This document shows, piece after piece, positions 31,406 to 38,084 of a DNA stretch of 38,084 nt. The DNA lies in IMG/VR virus record IMGVR_UViG_3300035661_000165, positions 1-38,084 of that record; one strand, written 5' to 3'. The DNA comes from a virus. The position numbers and the translations under genes were made by a program. Under the pieces are notes generated by a model. It was not told where the DNA came from, searched no databases, and worked only from the letters and a program-made list of their open reading frames with translations. Every line of letters begins with the position of its first letter. The stretch's first letter is position 1.

Positions 31406-31609
31406 TTAAGTACGCTGTTTCCCGTCCCTAATTCTCTGAATGACCCTGTCAACAGCAAGGACAACTTTCTTTTCAAACTGTTTACGGGTCATTGTCCACG
31501 TTACGGAACCTATCTCCTGAATCATGGCATCCCTAAACTCTTGCAGGGTCACGCGATGCTCAATATCACCCTGCACAACTTCAACCTGAATAATCTTGTT
31601 GTCGTTCAT
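31406..31609 (-). CDS. Small hypothetical protein
   Basis: About 67 aa from ATG 31609, which has GGTGA upstream; the longer frame to 31768 overlaps the neighbour and has a poor composition. It has a strand-rich first half (IIQVEVVQGDIEHRVTLQEF) and a basic helical C-terminus (KQFEKKVVLAVDRVIQRIRDGK). Small genes of this kind between portal and scaffold are often head-completion or regulatory proteins. Function unknown. Confidence 0.6.
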   Translation of the reverse strand: MNDNKIIQVEVVQGDIEHRVTLQEFRDAMIQEIGSVTWTMTRKQFEKKVVLAVDRVIQRIRDGKQRT

Positions 31610-31613
31610 ACTG

Positions 31614-31874
31614 TCACCAAACCTTGTCCGGGTAGTCATAACCAAGGGAGGCCCTGTTGTTCCACGCCGTAACATAATCCTTTTGGCCGCGCGCCATGCG
31701 GTAAGTCTCGTTCGCTGTATCAATTTTAAGTATCTTCCATGCACCAAGAGGGTCAATAGCCAAGGCATATTGAATAATACCCGCGCTATCCATGTTGGCC
31801 GTTACGTATGATCCGAACGGGTCTTGTACCGGATTCCCGCAACGATCAAGATGAATGGTCATGTCAAGTCCCAT
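31614..31874 (-). CDS. Small hypothetical virion-region protein
   Basis: 86 aa. It has an N-terminal DMTIHLDRCGNPVQDPFGSYVTANMDSAG and a C-terminal YRMARGQKDYVTAWNNRASLGYDYPDKVW. A single Cys and aromatic-rich ends suggest a small folded domain. It starts at 31874, overlapping the stop of the gene upstream (TAATG). Unrecognised. Confidence 0.65.
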   Translation of the reverse strand: MGLDMTIHLDRCGNPVQDPFGSYVTANMDSAGIIQYALAIDPLGAWKILKIDTANETYRMARGQKDYVTAWNNRASLGYDYPDKVW

Positions 31875-32083
31875 TACTCGTCAACCTCTTGTGCTTCCTC
31901 TGCCTCGATCTGGTCAAGCAGGGATACAACATCATCAATTGCCAGTAAGCGGCCCTGTAGCCTTCCGATCTTGATTGTGTCGGATTCCGCCTTTACGCAT
32001 TCAGCGGCCTCCTTGCCAAGTTCTTTGACTCTCGCTATGAACTGCTGAAAATCCCCTGACTGTCTTAGTAGCTGCGTATTCAT
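31874..32083 (-). CDS. Small helical protein next to portal
   Basis: 69 aa, almost entirely helical (VKELGKEAAECVKAES...LLAIDDVVSLLDQIEAEEAQEVDE) with an acidic C-terminus. It overlaps the end of the portal gene by ATGA. It could be a small portal-associated or assembly factor; no family is recognised. Confidence 0.65.
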   Translation of the reverse strand: MNTQLLRQSGDFQQFIARVKELGKEAAECVKAESDTIKIGRLQGRLLAIDDVVSLLDQIEAEEAQEVDE

Positions 32084-34119
32084 GCCATGGCCCCCTGTGC
32101 AGGCGTTCCGGCCATTATACCTGAACCTTGTTGCATCACCCCAGGCGCGGCCCCGGCATCTACCGAGGAGGGAGCGGCTTCCGATGTAGAGGCAGCACCG
32201 GGGGCGACTTGTGGGGTAATGCCTGACCGTTCGGGGTCTGGCTGAATACCCATTTCAAGCAATAACTGAGCCTGTTCTTTTCCTGAAAGTAGGCCGAATA
32301 TGGCATCTATCCTGATCAGCTCACGCAGGTCTTTGCCTTGACCGGCCTGCTTCGCTGCTTCTTCGATGATCTGCTGTATCTGATCGTCTGAGCGCATAAC
32401 TTCCGGTATCTCAAGGATGTTGAAAACTTCCTTCCAGAATTTTGCATCATCAATGAACAGTGCGGCCGGTTGACCATTCGTAACCTGCTTGGCCTTCAGC
32501 AGATTCTCTAACTTCATTTCTTTTGCCATCAGCGAATCAGCACCGGTAGCCTTGATCTTGAGCGGGATCTTATTGCTGTGGTCCCCGTCCATTTCCATGA
32601 ACCACTGATAGAAACTCTCAACCAGCTTCTCAATCCAGAAATCGTCAATATTCTGCATGACGCTCTTCAGGTTGACGTTTGAGGCCGTCATAAGCATAGA
32701 CATTCCAGAGGCGGTCTTGTTAAGGAATGAACCACTATCTCCGGTTGTGTACTTTGGAATGCCGGTTTCTTCATCAGAGAAACGTTCAAACAGTTCGATC
32801 AAATCACTCAAACCGCTTGTAATGTCGTTGAATGTAATCTGTCCTAACGCCTCATTGATGTTGGTCCCATCTTTGAAATAAATGGTCTTGCCGGGGTAGA
32901 TGTCGGCTGTGCCGGTACGCTTCCAGTCGATCTTGTTCCAGACCATCCCGATAATGCCGTTGCCTGACAGTGCCTTGTTGTCGATCAACATGCGGGTTGC
33001 ACTGTTAATCATCTTCTGACTGTCGCGCATCAGACCGGCCACGCCTTCGCCATAAATCTGGTGCGGTATCTTTTTGTAAGGGCAGACGTAGAACGGGCGG
33101 AATCCAAGCGGGTTCAAACATGCCTTGATAATGATTCCATCAGCGGCTAGAACAATCAGGCTTTCAATTGAATCGTCTTCGTCAAGGTCTTCAGGAACAT
33201 CGGTTAGGCCAAACGACCGCAACATACCCGCCGGGACCAGTCCCCAATACTCAAGCACAGGAATCTTTTTGTCCTTGATTCCATGCTCACCCATCCAGTT
33301 ATCACCCATCATATCGCGCCGCTTGTCGTTGGGATCAACGGCTGATGCTCTGAGTTTGGCGGTCTTTACGGCTGCGCGGTTGTAACCGCCGCACTTTGCC
33401 AACTTCATGAACTGCGCTGGCAACATGCGCTGGAAGTGAATCTCTGCAATGCTATCAGCCGTGTTCTTGGCGTTTGCGTCAACATAATATTCCCAGAGTG
33501 GGATATGATCGACCACCGGGACCGGTTCTGTTTGCGCGTCCATCTGCCATGGGTTCATACCCTGGTCAAGCTCGTTAACCGGTATGCCGGCAACGGTACG
33601 CTTGGTGATTACTGTCTTGCTACGCTCTTCGATAATCGGTCCTTTGAGTACGGATGTGCCAAGTATCGCAAGCTCCAACACCCCGCCATTGATCTTGTCG
33701 GGCAAGTTGATCAGCTTGAAGTGGTCCTCAAGCTTCTGTTTGAATGCCTGTACCATCTTGGCCGCTGAATCTGGATCAATTCCTGACTCTTCAGTGGAAA
33801 CCGCTTCAACATCAAAGGGCAAGTTTGTACGGCCGGACAGAAATGAGTCAACAATGCGTGAATGTGCGGTATTGCATTTCAGGGTGGTAAGCTTGACGAA
33901 TATCCTTGAGCGCCTGCCGTTGCCCTCGTTCTTGCGCCACTTGGTATGTTCCTGATACTGCCCCAGGTAGTTTAATTGACATTCGCGCCACTTCTCTTCA
34001 AATGGCGCACGCGAAGTTTTGAACGACTCAAAGATGTCAAGAACATGTCTGGAAATCTCACCATTATCGTTCAGACCACCGTCCGGATTGTATGTCGCGT
34101 TCAAATTCAGGTTTGCCAT
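32080..34119 (-). CDS. Portal protein
   Basis: 679 aa, in the range of large podovirus portals. The N-terminus (DIFESFKTSRAPFEEKWRECQLNYLGQY...) is the helical clip/stem entry. The central part has WEYYVDANAKNTADSIAEIHFQRMLP and KMINSATRMLIDNKALSGNGIIGM, typical of P22/N4-like portals. The C-terminus is Ala/Pro/Gly-rich and probably disordered. It forms the dodecameric ring through which DNA is packaged. Its start overlaps the stop of the large terminase (TAATG), as is usual. Confidence 0.85.
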   Translation of the reverse strand: MANLNLNATYNPDGGLNDNGEISRHVLDIFESFKTSRAPFEEKWRECQLNYLGQYQEHTKWRKNEGNGRRSRIFVKLTTLKCNTAHSRIVDSFLSGRTNLPFDVEAVSTEESGIDPDSAAKMVQAFKQKLEDHFKLINLPDKINGGVLELAILGTSVLKGPIIEERSKTVITKRTVAGIPVNELDQGMNPWQMDAQTEPVPVVDHIPLWEYYVDANAKNTADSIAEIHFQRMLPAQFMKLAKCGGYNRAAVKTAKLRASAVDPNDKRRDMMGDNWMGEHGIKDKKIPVLEYWGLVPAGMLRSFGLTDVPEDLDEDDSIESLIVLAADGIIIKACLNPLGFRPFYVCPYKKIPHQIYGEGVAGLMRDSQKMINSATRMLIDNKALSGNGIIGMVWNKIDWKRTGTADIYPGKTIYFKDGTNINEALGQITFNDITSGLSDLIELFERFSDEETGIPKYTTGDSGSFLNKTASGMSMLMTASNVNLKSVMQNIDDFWIEKLVESFYQWFMEMDGDHSNKIPLKIKATGADSLMAKEMKLENLLKAKQVTNGQPAALFIDDAKFWKEVFNILEIPEVMRSDDQIQQIIEEAAKQAGQGKDLRELIRIDAIFGLLSGKEQAQLLLEMGIQPDPERSGITPQVAPGAASTSEAAPSSVDAGAAPGVMQQGSGIMAGTPAQGAMA

Positions 34120-35582
34120 TAGTAGCCTGCCTCTGCGTCAAGCGGTTGATTGCCGAAATCTTCATAATCTTCTGGTGTTTCATCGATCTGATATGCGGCC
34201 ATAGGCTGTGCAAATGTCAGGTTATGTGCATCGGCACGGTTTGGTGATTGAACTTGCCGAGCCTTCAGCTTGTCCTTGCTCTCAATGACAATCTTACCGT
34301 GAGGGATCTCGTACTTGGGGGTAGTGAGTTCACCGATAAGCGTATCCTCGGTGTCTTTAATTGGTGCACCCTTCAGGCTCTCAACGTACTTGTTGCACAA
34401 CCGTCCCCGTCGCTCTTGCAGCCAGTCACGCATTCCACCCCAAAGTTCATCCCTTAATCTTCGGTATGTCTCAGGCTCCATCGCCGGACTCTCCGATACG
34501 TTGATCCCATAAGAAGGAAAACCAGCGTGATACAGATTGTCATGAACTCCTGCTCCCCATCCGATCACGTCAACGAATATCGCGGTAGGCTTGTAGACGT
34601 TCGCCAGAGCGCGAACATAGGAAGAGATCTGAACCGTGTCCTTGCCGCGTAACACGTGATAGGGCAGAAACTCGTCACCCCGGCGAATGGCGATTACGGT
34701 TTCATCATCACCAAACCGCGCCACGTCCACCCCGAACACAACCGGCATGGTGTCTTGAGGCACGATGTCCCGATACATGGCATCCTCAACCAGCGCGTAA
34801 GGGATGAAGGAATCACCCTCTTGCAATGGGAACTGCCCAAACACACGTACCCGCGCAATGTTGGAATCCTTGCCGAACTTGCGGAATATCCTATCAATGT
34901 ACTGCTGCTTGACCCACGGTGAATCAAGACAGCTCCAGGTAAGCCCTTTATACGAATCCTTGTCCTTGGTATGGGACCGGTAAAACGTACCTTCAAGGCG
35001 GGTAGGGTTTCCACACATCAGTTCTTTTGTCTCAAGACGGCCGTGAGCACCTTCCAGAACTTCAAAGACCGGCTCACATACGCCGCTACCCTCGTCGATC
35101 AGCCTCATGATGTAGTCAGCATGGAAGCCAGCCAAAGCCTCAGGGTTCTCCCTTGTAGCAGTCCTGGCAACAGCAAACCACTCTTCAGGATGCTTCTTGT
35201 GCATTAACTTCTCTTTTGTGTACACGAACATATCCCCGAAAAGCGGGTTCATCTGACGGTGCCACTTGGACAACTCAGCCCACAGAACGTCATACAGTTG
35301 ATGTTTGGAAGGGGAAGTACAAGGAATCTTCGGGAAGGTCCGGCAACTCATGTAATGTAGAATTGCAACTGCCTCAACTCCAGACTTGCCGCAACCATGG
35401 CCGGACTTAATCGAAACCGAATCATTCTTGTCCAGGGCAGTCAAAGCGTCGCCCTGCTGGTCAGAAGGGTTGAAACCAATGATGTACTTCGCAAACGAGA
35501 CCCGATCATCCCACATCTCTGAGATAATCTTCGTCATCTGCGCATTGTCGTAGACCTCTGTGTCGGAGACATTCTCACTCAC
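34119..35582 (-). CDS. terL: Large terminase subunit
   Basis: 487 aa. Walker A is SGHGCGKS (around residues 60-67), a Walker B-like segment is IMRLIDEGSGV (about 165-175), and the RNase H-type nuclease begins with VFGVDVARFGDDET (about 272-285). It pumps DNA into the procapsid and cuts it. The start is GTG at 35582, inside the end of the small-subunit gene; the ATG at codon 16 is the alternative. The cutting mode (headful or site-specific) cannot be read directly, but the circular assembly favours permuted ends. Confidence 0.93.
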   Translation of the reverse strand: MSENVSDTEVYDNAQMTKIISEMWDDRVSFAKYIIGFNPSDQQGDALTALDKNDSVSIKSGHGCGKSGVEAVAILHYMSCRTFPKIPCTSPSKHQLYDVLWAELSKWHRQMNPLFGDMFVYTKEKLMHKKHPEEWFAVARTATRENPEALAGFHADYIMRLIDEGSGVCEPVFEVLEGAHGRLETKELMCGNPTRLEGTFYRSHTKDKDSYKGLTWSCLDSPWVKQQYIDRIFRKFGKDSNIARVRVFGQFPLQEGDSFIPYALVEDAMYRDIVPQDTMPVVFGVDVARFGDDETVIAIRRGDEFLPYHVLRGKDTVQISSYVRALANVYKPTAIFVDVIGWGAGVHDNLYHAGFPSYGINVSESPAMEPETYRRLRDELWGGMRDWLQERRGRLCNKYVESLKGAPIKDTEDTLIGELTTPKYEIPHGKIVIESKDKLKARQVQSPNRADAHNLTFAQPMAAYQIDETPEDYEDFGNQPLDAEAGY

Positions 35583-35988
35583 CGATAGCCCTCTTCGCCA
35601 GCTTGCCAGCCAGCTTCAACTCCATCTCCTTCTGTTGCCGCTTCTCATACTCAACACGCTTCTTCTCCGCAATCTCTTTCAGCGCATCAGTAGCGGTATA
35701 CTCAACAACCTGCTTCGTATCAGCCTTAACGTCAGGCTCCACCTTCGCCAGCATGAACTTACCATAGGCGTTGATCGCATCCACAGAAACAGAAAGGGGA
35801 GGGTTGATTTTCACAACCTTCCCCGTCTTTATATCAAACCGCTCGTCTTTAACCGTACCCATAATAATACCCATCAACCGCCTGCGTATCTTGGGAGTGT
35901 CAGCAGAAGTGCAGTCCTTGATGAACTTCTTGAGATCACCTTCAATCTCGATATTCTTTGGACGACCTGTTTTCTTTGTCTCTGCCAT
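35575..35988 (-). CDS. terS: Small terminase subunit
   Basis: 137 aa. It starts TKKTGRPKNIEIEGDLKKFIKDCTSADTPKIRRRLMGIIMG, a basic helical DNA-binding region. A middle helix (VDAINAYGKFMLAKVEP) and a charged coiled-coil C-terminus (KEIAEKKRVEYEKRQQKEMELKLAGKLAKRA) follow. Size, order (directly before the ATPase subunit, overlapping by 8 bases) and composition fit the packaging-initiator subunit. It is the first gene of the late module, so its DNA target is likely in the region just upstream (36.0-37.2 kb). GAGAGG precedes the ATG at 35988. Confidence 0.8.
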   Translation of the reverse strand: MAETKKTGRPKNIEIEGDLKKFIKDCTSADTPKIRRRLMGIIMGTVKDERFDIKTGKVVKINPPLSVSVDAINAYGKFMLAKVEPDVKADTKQVVEYTATDALKEIAEKKRVEYEKRQQKEMELKLAGKLAKRAIGE

Positions 35989-36013
35989 TCAGAACCTCTC
36001 AACAAATAATCAG

Positions 36014-36053
36014 CGTCAATGAATTGGCGATACGTCAAATAAATGGCGAAGTC
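36014..36053 (-). promoter_or_regulatory. Direct repeats in the late-module promoter region
   Basis: Two imperfect 17-bp direct repeats with a 19-bp period (36014-36030 and 36033-36049), each ending in TTGACG on the minus strand, with a third ATTGAC just beyond. They stand 26-65 bases upstream of the small terminase gene and next to a long A/T tract (36059-36087). The TTGAC elements could be -35 boxes or binding sites for a phage activator. No convincing TATAAT is seen at the right distance. Confidence 0.5.
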
Positions 36054-36277
36054 AATAGGAATTTTTTAGGAATTTTTTTTTTGATAAAAACAACATGGGA
36101 AAATTCAGGGAGAATGTAAGGTGGGGGGACTCCTATGCGGTGGCGGGGCCGGGTGGGGGGGGCTAGTATCGGTAAGGGGTTTTCCCTGCGGGCTGGGCAG
36201 GTCGGGCCGGGAAGGATGGGCCGTCATCGGCTGCTGATGTGGTGCCGTGCAACCATGTTCATTAATCCGCATAGACC

Positions 36278-36301
36278 TGTAGCGTGTTGATGTTGCTACA
36301 G
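36278..36301. repeat. Inverted repeat of the CTGTAGC motif
   Basis: CTGTAGC (36278-36284) and GCTACAG (36295-36301) form a perfect 7-bp dyad with a 10-base spacer. The same hexamer recurs in the array at 36552-36627. It is followed by two CAGTATAT direct repeats (from 36299 and 36309). Confidence 0.6.
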
Positions 36302-36551
36302 TATATCGCAGTATATGGCGGCTGCTGGGTCCGCTATGGTATCGGATGGGGGCTGTGCAGGGGCTGGGCATGGGATTATCTGGGCCGCCCTGAGGGCAAG
36401 CTGCTGCATCTGGTGGGACCGGTCGGGGGTTGCGGATCGGGTCCGGTGCAGCAGATCGGGTCCGGTAGGTAAGTGCCACAGGACAGGGCGGGCTCACTGC
36501 GGAGGGGGGATTGCTGCGTTAGGGCCTGATAGGGGTCGATAGGCGAAGGGT

Positions 36552-36627
36552 CTGCTACAGTTGCTACAGTTGGTACGATTTCAGCCTAAATATGGCAAGG
36601 TGTAGCAAGTGTAGCGGGTGTAGCAGG
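36552..36627. repeat. Inverted 9-bp iteron arrays
   Basis: On the left, two 9-bp units with GCTACAG (36552-36560, 36561-36569) and a degenerate third (36570-36578). On the right, three 9-bp units with TGTAGC (36601-36609, 36610-36618, 36619-36627), in opposite orientation, 22 bases away. Either the DNA is a multi-site target for a protein such as terminase or an initiator, or the RNA forms a long hairpin. The right-hand part can also be read as a 19-residue plus-strand Cys-Ser-rich peptide, which is considered incidental. Confidence 0.7.
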
Positions 36628-37239
36628 GGTCAGAGTAAATTTTGTGAATAGCATTACAGCGGAATGTATAGGGCAGGGGATCCCTGCTACTGCTCCAGCC
36701 TACTCCGGCCTCAATATGCCCCGGCGAAGCAGCGGGATGCCCCAGGAAGGATTTTTAGGCCGCAGCCATACCACAGCTATTGGTTCAGACCAAAAAGGGG
36801 CCACAGCTCAAGGGAAGGGGCAGGGAAGCCCTATGGCAGGGCAGGAGGATTCGGTCAGGGGCAAGGAAGAATCCCGCAGCACAGGAAATGCGCCGAGAGA
36901 ATGACCGGAATGATCCCAAAAAGGGGTTTTCCGTACACTCCCGCAAGCAGGAAAGCGATAATTTGGCAGAGCGCAAATCGGCCACAGCACTGGGTTTAGC
37001 GTGGGGACATTGAGGTAGATTGAGGCTGTAGGCGGGTTTAGGTGGGGCCGCATGACGCGAAGCCAGTAAGAGCAAGGGATGCGCTCCTGAGTATCCTTCT
37101 TTTTTACTTCTTGAGATTGATTAGAGCCTTGAAATTGGTCTTAATGCAGGGAGATTTGATGCAGGAAAGGAGCTCCAGATATAGACAAATTTCCGCAGCT
37201 CCCCTTACCCACTCACCTACTCTCTCTTAATACTGCCTG

Positions 37240-37557
37240 TCAAGCTCTAAATGCTGCTGCTACTATCCTGGTGATATCTTCGGCCTGAGAGCGGTCCCAG
37301 ATGGTAATGACCTGGTTGCCGGATATTTCTTCCCACCTTTTGAGGCGTTTTATCGGCTTGCCGGAATACTTCTGGCTATCTTTGTCCCTGAGCCTGATCC
37401 TGATCACCAGACAGGGCTTGTCCTCCACTGACATGATGCAGATCGGCAGGATGGTGTCCCTGGTCCTACCTTTGACAAAATAGTTGGTCCTGACGTCGTA
37501 ACGCTCTGACAGCTGGTCAACAATCAGCCTCCTGACTTCTTCCTTTTCGATGCTCAT
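37240..37557 (-). CDS. Hypothetical protein
   Basis: 105 aa. It has an N-terminal helix (EEVRRLIVDQLSERYDV), a strand-rich middle (PICIMSVEDKPCLVIRIRLRDK) and a basic segment (KPIKRLKRWEEISGNQVITIWD), giving a small alpha/beta fold that may bind nucleic acid. It is the last gene before the non-coding region. It has a weak ribosome site. Function unknown. Confidence 0.6.
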   Translation of the reverse strand: MSIEKEEVRRLIVDQLSERYDVRTNYFVKGRTRDTILPICIMSVEDKPCLVIRIRLRDKDSQKYSGKPIKRLKRWEEISGNQVITIWDRSQAEDITRIVAAAFRA

Positions 37558-37629
37558 AGCCTGTAAACCCCCTTGTTTGCTGGATGATGCAAGCCTTCTT
37601 TGGTAAATAATCAGGCTGGCTGAAACGTA

Positions 37630-37899
37630 TCACGAAACAAAACCGGCAACAGATAGTTTCTGGTCCATCCGGGCGGGATCAACCTGGTCAATCAACATAA
37701 CCCGCTTGCCTTGCTTTGTGTAGCTATCCAGCAGATACGGAGTGTTGACGATATACCGATCACCTTCCTTGATCACTACCGGCACGCCATTCGAGAACAG
37801 GTTAACGGCATGTCGGACCGGCATGTGCATAATATCGTCCAAGCTAAAGTCAAACCAGTTCGGTGCTGTTATTGTCGTATCTTGCCATTTGATTACCAT
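37630..37899 (-). CDS. Hypothetical protein
   Basis: 89 aa, unrecognised. It has a small mixed fold with an Asp-rich turn (FDFSLDDIMHMPVRHAVNLF) and a strand pair (VPVVIKEGDRYIVNTPYLL...KRVMLIDQV). GGAGAC precedes the ATG at 37899 by 6 bases. In the closed circle it is the first gene after the Com-like gene and the 162-bp element, so the insertion lies in its upstream region and may affect its transcription. Confidence 0.65.
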   Translation of the reverse strand: MVIKWQDTTITAPNWFDFSLDDIMHMPVRHAVNLFSNGVPVVIKEGDRYIVNTPYLLDSYTKQGKRVMLIDQVDPARMDQKLSVAGFVS

Positions 37900-37950
37900 T
37901 TGCCGTCTCCTGTCTTTGGTATAACTACACGCGTTATTTGACTACCCATT

Positions 37951-37958
37951 TATTTTTA
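37951..37958. repeat. Target-site duplication, left copy
   Basis: TATTTTTA, identical to 164-171. In the closed circle it borders the left end of the 162-bp inverted-repeat element. Confidence 0.6.
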
Positions 37959-38084
37959 AGGGGGTAGTCGGTTAGTGCCCCATGGTGCGTTTGTCCCACA
38001 GTAACGGACATTTTTCCGATGAATAGCTAGCAATTTCAATGTGTAGTGTAACATCATTGCTGGCATCTCATCGTGTTTGGAAAC
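37958..38084. repeat. Terminal direct repeat, right copy
   Basis: Exact copy of 1-127. It holds the left inverted repeat and most of the interior of the 162-bp element; the right inverted repeat is present only once, at 140-163. Confidence 0.9.

Larger units (their letters stand above)
36100..37239. other. 1.1-kb region without convincing genes, reversed strand bias
   Basis: No frame here looks coding: the long frames are low-complexity (Pro/Ser or Gly/Arg/Gln) and have no ribosome sites. The plus strand is visibly rich in G here, whereas the surrounding genes put the purine-rich strand on the minus side, so the composition bias flips. It contains the GCTACA motif arrays (36278-36301, 36552-36627). 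Standing between the two gene modules and just upstream of terS, it is the best candidate for a pac site, a replication origin or an untranslated RNA. Confidence 0.6.

Noticed and set aside
36105-36497. Long minus-strand ORF of 130 codons upstream of terS
   Set aside because: The product is almost all Pro, Ser, Arg and Thr, there is no ribosome site, and the opposite strand is G-rich, so the open frame is a composition artefact.
36592-36651. 19-residue plus-strand Cys-Ser-rich peptide
   Set aside because: It arises from the 9-bp TGTAGC repeats; too short and without a ribosome site.
36644-37013. Overlapping plus-strand ORFs of 77-111 codons
   Set aside because: Several frames are open at once, the products are low-complexity and basic, no ribosome sites are seen, and all confident genes are on the other strand.
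1-38084. CRISPR array or tRNA genes
   Set aside because: No spaced palindromic repeats of the right size and no cloverleaf sequence were seen by eye; the 27-bp repeats at 8259-8690 are in-frame coding repeats without spacers.

Overview
The window is a complete, or very nearly complete, genome of a short-tailed (podovirus-type) bacteriophage assembled as a circle. Its first 127 bases are repeated exactly as its last 127 bases, so the unique length is 37,957 bp. No integrase, excisionase/repressor pair or partition gene was recognised, so it looks virulent. No DNA polymerase or RNA polymerase was recognised either, so it should depend on host enzymes for synthesis. A lipobox protein overlapping a membrane-anchored protein (Rz/Rz1-type spanins) points to a Gram-negative host; the sequence alone does not fix the species.

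Almost every gene lies on the minus strand, so transcription runs from high to low coordinates. From about 9.9 kb down to 0.1 kb is the early/replication module. It has a sigma70-like promoter overlapping a 20-bp repeat array (9854-9916), small DNA-binding and cysteine-rich proteins, a DUF7666-type repeat protein, a recombination block (probable annealing protein, PD-(D/E)XK nuclease, KTSC protein), a MazG/DUF1599-like protein, RusA resolvase, a replication initiator-like protein, a DnaB-like helicase, a stand-alone CHC2 primase zinc finger and an HNH endonuclease. Across the circle junction it continues into two small hypothetical genes (37.9-37.2 kb).

From 36.0 kb down to 10.0 kb is the late module: small and large terminase, portal, three small proteins, a 988-aa beta-helix protein, scaffold, N4-gp56-type major capsid protein, further head proteins, two tail-tube/adaptor-type proteins, a collar-domain tail fibre with its assembly protein, a permuted-papain hydrolase, a radical SAM enzyme, three presumed ejection proteins and a lysis cassette (Cys-His-Asn endolysin, three small membrane proteins, Rz/Rz1). 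A hairpin at 9956-9985 closes this module. A 1.2-kb stretch without convincing genes (36.0-37.24 kb) separates the modules. It reverses the strand composition bias and carries inverted arrays of a 9-bp GCTACA motif, making it a candidate packaging or replication site.

Four things stand out. (1) A 2143-aa presumed ejection protein carries an intact GGDEF (diguanylate cyclase) motif and a zincin HEIGH motif, suggesting delivery of a c-di-GMP-type enzyme with the genome. (2) A radical SAM enzyme with an N-terminal rubredoxin-like cysteine/histidine site is embedded in the virion-gene operon. (3) A 162-bp inverted-repeat element with an 8-bp target duplication lies exactly at the contig boundary, inserted in the end of a Com-like zinc-finger gene. 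(4) The intergenic region carries inverted 9-bp iterons.
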